Shown in pieces: positions 60,953 through 64,000 of a DNA stretch of 64,000 nt (position 1 is the first letter of the stretch; each line of letters opens with the position of its first letter). A model generated the notes under the pieces. That model was given only the letters and a program-made list of their open reading frames with translations, made no database searches and was not told the origin of the DNA. Source of the DNA: Mesorhizobium carmichaelinearum (GTDB lineage: Bacteria > Pseudomonadota > Alphaproteobacteria > Rhizobiales > Rhizobiaceae). The stretch spans positions 1-64,000 of the forward strand of contig NZ_FZQR01000001.1 in assembly GCF_900199455.1 (NCBI RefSeq), given 5' to 3'. The position numbers were made by a program, and so were the translations under genes.

Positions 60953-61019
60953 CTCACCACTCCAACCAGGGCATTTGTCCATCGCAAATCAATCGCCATG
61001 GTGGGTTACGGGTCGTTCT

Positions 61020-61748
61020 CTAAATCACTGCCGATCCGTCGATGCGCGGCGTGGAAATGGCCTGGCGGGCCTGTGCTTCGTGCCTCATGAGGTACCGCTC
61101 TATCGAGCGGATGATCGCGATCAGCAACAGGTTGACGACCAGGTACAGGACCCCCGCAATTGCGAAAATCTCGAAGATCGCGAAGGTCTGGCTCATAAGC
61201 CGCTTGGCATAGCCGGTGATTTCCAGCACGGTGATCGTGGAGGCTAGGCTTGTCCCCTTGACGACGAGAATGAGCTCGTTGCCATAGGCCGGCAGCGCCT
61301 GGCGTATCGCGAGCGGGAACTCGATACGGCGAAAGCGCAGTATCCGCGACATGCCGCAAGCCTGGGCTGCTTCGACCAGGCCGGCCGGGACCGACATCAG
61401 CCCTCCGCGCAGGATCTCGGACGTGTAAGCTGCGGTGTTGAGCGCCAACGCCAGCACGGCGCAGCGCGAACCATCGCTGATCACCCACCACAGGACGGCG
61501 TTGTCCCTGATCAGGCTGACCTCGCCGAGGCCGTAGTAGAAGATGAATATCTGGACCAGCAGCGGCGTGCCGCGAAAGACATTGCTGTAATACTTGGCAA
61601 AGCCGGCCGCGAAGGCGTTTGACGACAGCCTCATCAGCGCCAGTCCCAGGCCGAGATTGAAGCCTATGAGCACCGAGACCAGCGTCAGCGCGGCCGTGAC
61701 CCACAGGCCTTTTAGGAGAACCGGAACCGCAAGCTGGATGAGTTCCAT
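61020..61748 (-). CDS. Polar amino-acid ABC permease (HisM-type)
   Basis: This 242-residue permease of the HisMQ type has about five membrane helices (ELIQLAVPVLLKGLWVTAALTLVSVLIG at the start) and the ATPase-contact loop GGLMSVPAGLVEAAQACGMSRILRFRRIEFP. The start at 61748 follows GAGGTAGGACC; the preceding permease gene ends 4 bases upstream, so the two are coupled. It forms the transmembrane pair with the product of 61753-62460 for uptake of a basic or polar amino acid. Confidence 0.92.
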   Translation of the reverse strand: MELIQLAVPVLLKGLWVTAALTLVSVLIGFNLGLGLALMRLSSNAFAAGFAKYYSNVFRGTPLLVQIFIFYYGLGEVSLIRDNAVLWWVISDGSRCAVLALALNTAAYTSEILRGGLMSVPAGLVEAAQACGMSRILRFRRIEFPLAIRQALPAYGNELILVVKGTSLASTITVLEITGYAKRLMSQTFAIFEIFAIAGVLYLVVNLLLIAIIRSIERYLMRHEAQARQAISTPRIDGSAVI

Positions 61749-61752
61749 GGTC

Positions 61753-62460
61753 CTACCTCCTCGCCCGCAGCCGCAGCAAGCGTTCGATCCCATCGAAGCC
61801 GGCCTGGCTGACAAGCGTGATGACCAGATAGACGACAGCCGCAATCAGATAAAAGATAAACGGATGGCGTGTGGAGTTCGCGCCGATGTAGGAAATGCGC
61901 ATCAGTTCTTGAAGCCCGACCACGGAAACTAGGGCCGTGTCCTTGATCGTGGTCTGCCAGACATTGTTTATGCCTGGAACAGCTATGCGTAGCATCTGCG
62001 GGGCGATGATGCGGCGGAAGATACGGCCACCTGACAGGCCAAGGGCACGCGCGGCCTCGATGTGTCCGTTGGGGATCGACGCCAATGCGCCCCGGATCAC
62101 CTCGGTCGAATAGGCGCCCGAGATCGCGCCGATGGCGATGACCGCGATGACGAACGCGTAGCCGCTTTCCGCCAGCCCGGCGTAGCCGAAAGCCGTGATG
62201 ACCTTGGTGACGAATTCAACCGAACTGAAAAACAGAAGGTAGATGACGAGCAGCTCGGGGACGCCCCGCACCACGGACGTATATCCGTCCACCAGGAGCG
62301 AGAGCGGAAATATCCTGGCCCATTTGATCAGACCACAGACAACGCCAATCAGCAGCCCGGCGACCATACTGGACAAGCCCACCGCGATCGTCACGGCAGC
62401 GCCGCGCAGAATGGCGGTCACCCAACCAGCGTCCCAAACCTGCCAGAGACCGAATTCCAT
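61753..62460 (-). CDS. Polar amino-acid ABC permease (HisQ-type)
   Basis: This 235-residue permease has about five helices and the loop GALASIPNGHIEAARALGLSGGRIFRRIIAP, which contacts the ATPase. The helix VVRGVPELLVIYLLFF in the middle is typical of HisQ/GlnP-type permeases. It pairs with the permease at 61020. It follows the solute-binding-protein gene by 81 bases in the same direction, so the operon order is ATPase, binding protein, HisQ-like, HisM-like. Confidence 0.92.
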   Translation of the reverse strand: MEFGLWQVWDAGWVTAILRGAAVTIAVGLSSMVAGLLIGVVCGLIKWARIFPLSLLVDGYTSVVRGVPELLVIYLLFFSSVEFVTKVITAFGYAGLAESGYAFVIAVIAIGAISGAYSTEVIRGALASIPNGHIEAARALGLSGGRIFRRIIAPQMLRIAVPGINNVWQTTIKDTALVSVVGLQELMRISYIGANSTRHPFIFYLIAAVVYLVITLVSQAGFDGIERLLRLRARR

Positions 62461-62541
62461 CTGTGTTGCTCTATTCCCAAGTGTGAACGAGGCAGTCGCA
62501 TGCGCCGATCCGGCGCATGCGACGCCGCGCGTTGAAGCGCG

Positions 62542-63339
62542 TCAGTTGCAGGGCCTGGAAATGTCCGTCTTGAACCATTTCTTACTGGCGTTGCCGACCG
62601 ATCCATCGGCGATCAGTGCGCAAAGCGCCTTGTCGATCTTGGCCTTGAGTTCGGTGTTCTCCTGCGCGATGCCGACGCCGATGCCTTCGCCGAGCGTCGG
62701 GTCGAAGGTGCTCTTGATCTGCACGCCGACCAGCTGGAAGTTCTTGCCGTCGGGCTTGTCCAGGAAGTCCTGCAGCGCGGATTGATCGGCAAAGGCCGCG
62801 TCGATCCGGCCGCTCGCCAGGTCGATCTGCATCTGGTCAAGTGTGTCGTAGGTCTTCAGATCGGCATCCGGCGCACGCTTCTCGAGGAAGTGGGCGTGGG
62901 TCGTGCCGGCCTGCACGCCGACCTTCTTGCCCGCGAGGGATTTCAGCAGCGTGTCGACGTCGGTGACGCCTGCAAGATCCGAGCCCTTCGGGGCGACGAA
63001 CATGTTGGCGAGTTCGGCGTAGCCAACGCTGAAATTGATCTCTTTCTTGCGGTCGGCGGTGATCGACATCCCCGAGATGATGACATCAAAGCGCTTGGCC
63101 TTCAGCGCCGGGATGAGGCCGTCGAAAGCCTGCACGACGAAATGGCACTTCATTTCAAGCTTGGTGCAGAGCAAAGCGCCGACATCCGCGTCGAAACCGG
63201 TGACGTTGCCGTTGGCGTCGGACATGCTCCATGGCGGATACGCGCCCTCAGTGCCGATGGACAGTTCACCTTCCGCGGCCAATGCGCTTCCTGTGCTTGC
63301 CGCAAGACATGCGAGCAATGACAAGACTTTCAATTTCAT
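62542..63339 (-). CDS. Amino-acid solute-binding protein
   Basis: This 265-residue family-3 binding protein has a signal peptide (about 1-21, ending ALA). The start of the mature domain (ELSIGTEGAYPPWSMSDANGNVTGFDADVGALLC) is typical of HisJ/ArgT-type proteins, with ligand-contact regions in FDGLIPALKAKRFDVIISGMSITADRK and VGVQAGTTHAHFLEK. Two Cys residues near 58 and 65 (ALLCTKLEMKCHF) could form the usual disulfide. It collects an amino acid, perhaps Arg, Lys, His or an opine, in the periplasm for the permeases. The ligand cannot be determined from the sequence. Confidence 0.92.
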   Translation of the reverse strand: MKLKVLSLLACLAASTGSALAAEGELSIGTEGAYPPWSMSDANGNVTGFDADVGALLCTKLEMKCHFVVQAFDGLIPALKAKRFDVIISGMSITADRKKEINFSVGYAELANMFVAPKGSDLAGVTDVDTLLKSLAGKKVGVQAGTTHAHFLEKRAPDADLKTYDTLDQMQIDLASGRIDAAFADQSALQDFLDKPDGKNFQLVGVQIKSTFDPTLGEGIGVGIAQENTELKAKIDKALCALIADGSVGNASKKWFKTDISRPCN

Positions 63340-63417
63340 AGTCAGTTCCCCTTTTTGAGTTCGTTTTGGTAGACTTGTCCCGGCATTTGCCGGAGGCTTC
63401 GAGGGTGCGCCTTTCGC

Positions 63418-64000
63418 TCATAGCGTCCGGGCCAGGAACTGGCGCAGACGCTCCGAGCGCGGACTGCCAAACAGCTCCGCCGGCGCTCCCTCCTCCTCCA
63501 CCTTTCCCTGGTGGAGAAACAGAATCTTGTGGGAGACCTCGCGCGCGAACTGCATCTCGTGCGTCACGAGGATCATCGTGTTTCCCTCTTCCGCCAATTG
63601 GCGGATCACCCGCAGCACCTCGCCGACCAGTTCGGGGTCGAGCGCCGATGTCGGTTCGTCGAAAAGGATGACCTTGGGGCGCATCGCAAGCGTGCGGGCA
63701 ATCGCGGCACGCTGCTCCTGGCCTCCCGACAACTGGCCGGGATAATGCGCGTGCTTGTCGGAGAGCCCGACCTTCTTCAACAAGGCGTGGGCGTGGTCGA
63801 CGGCCTTCTCGCGAGGCTCCTTCAAGACATGCCGCGGCGCCTCGATGATGTTTTCCAGCACTGTCATGTGCGGCCAGAGATTGAAGCTTTGAAACACCAT
63901 CCCGACGCGGGCACGAATCCGCTCGACCTGCGCCATGTCGGCGGGTCCGGCACGACCGTTCGACAGTTGCTTCATCTTAATGACTTCGCCGTCGATGGCG
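63418..64000 (-). CDS. Polar amino-acid ABC ATPase, 5' end beyond the window
   Basis: The frame is open to base 64000, so the N-terminus and Walker A lie outside. What is present has the Q-loop region (VGMVFQSFNLWPHMTVLENI), signature LSGGQEQ, Walker B VILFDEPTSALDPE and H-loop VTHEMQFAREVS, all intact. The sequence matches HisP/GlnQ-type ATPases. It precedes the binding-protein gene by about 78 bases in the same direction and energises the two permeases. The first in-window Met (about 63975) is internal, not the start. Confidence 0.92.
   Translation of the reverse strand, partial: AIDGEVIKMKQLSNGRAGPADMAQVERIRARVGMVFQSFNLWPHMTVLENIIEAPRHVLKEPREKAVDHAHALLKKVGLSDKHAHYPGQLSGGQEQRAAIARTLAMRPKVILFDEPTSALDPELVGEVLRVIRQLAEEGNTMILVTHEMQFAREVSHKILFLHQGKVEEEGAPAELFGSPRSERLRQFLARTL

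Overview
The window looks like chromosomal (or large-replicon) DNA of a rhizobial alphaproteobacterium, most likely Mesorhizobium or a close relative. This rests on the high GC content, strong purine-rich ribosome binding sites, tightly overlapping operons, a sigma-54 promoter, abundant ABC transporters and class III adenylate cyclases, and a NodS/NodB-like fusion. No tRNA, rRNA, CRISPR array, phage or intact insertion sequence was seen. The organism call is inference, because no marker gene is present.

Left part (1-22.1 kb). A secreted caspase-like protein with Sel1 repeats and a lipoprotein cut by the left edge come first. A sigma-54 activator of the AcoR/MimR type follows. Next is a small block of exported proteins (kelch propeller, GlcG/HbpS-like, acetoacetate-decarboxylase-like) with a LysR regulator. 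The centrepiece reads leftward from 19384: mimA, mimB, mimC and mimD encode a soluble di-iron monooxygenase of the propane/acetone type. They are followed by an amidohydrolase, a DUF59-containing protein, a dedicated GroEL-like chaperonin and a zinc alcohol dehydrogenase. Upstream of mimA is an exact -24/-12 sigma-54 promoter, with TGTAA/TTACA half-sites at enhancer distance, which fits control by the activator at 3801-5879. Strong hairpins split the operon into mimA, mimBCD and accessory genes. A four-gene operon of unknown function (helical protein, coiled coil, WD40-like propeller, 57-residue protein) is transcribed divergently from the same control region.

Middle part (22.9-36.4 kb). This looks like a glycan assembly locus: two MurG-like and two GT4 glycosyltransferases, a polysaccharide deacetylase-like protein, a nucleotide-sugar dehydrogenase and a methyltransferase-like protein. 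Between them lie an ABC exporter-like protein whose ATPase motifs are all degenerate, a stand-alone cyclic-nucleotide-binding protein, an MBL-fold hydrolase and a DUF3095 cyclase-like protein.

Right part (36.7-64 kb). Four class III nucleotide cyclases with different sensor architectures are interspersed with a YejABEF/Opp-type peptide importer, small enzymes, a peroxiredoxin-like protein, a NodS-like methyltransferase fused to a NodB-like deacetylase, and an MscS-family channel. A truncated SDR gene and a short repeat, also found at 22.3 kb, mark a rearrangement scar. The window ends inside a polar amino-acid ABC transporter operon.

The parts that look least described are the glycan locus with its apparently ATPase-dead ABC protein and cyclic-nucleotide genes, and the unknown operon divergent from mimA.
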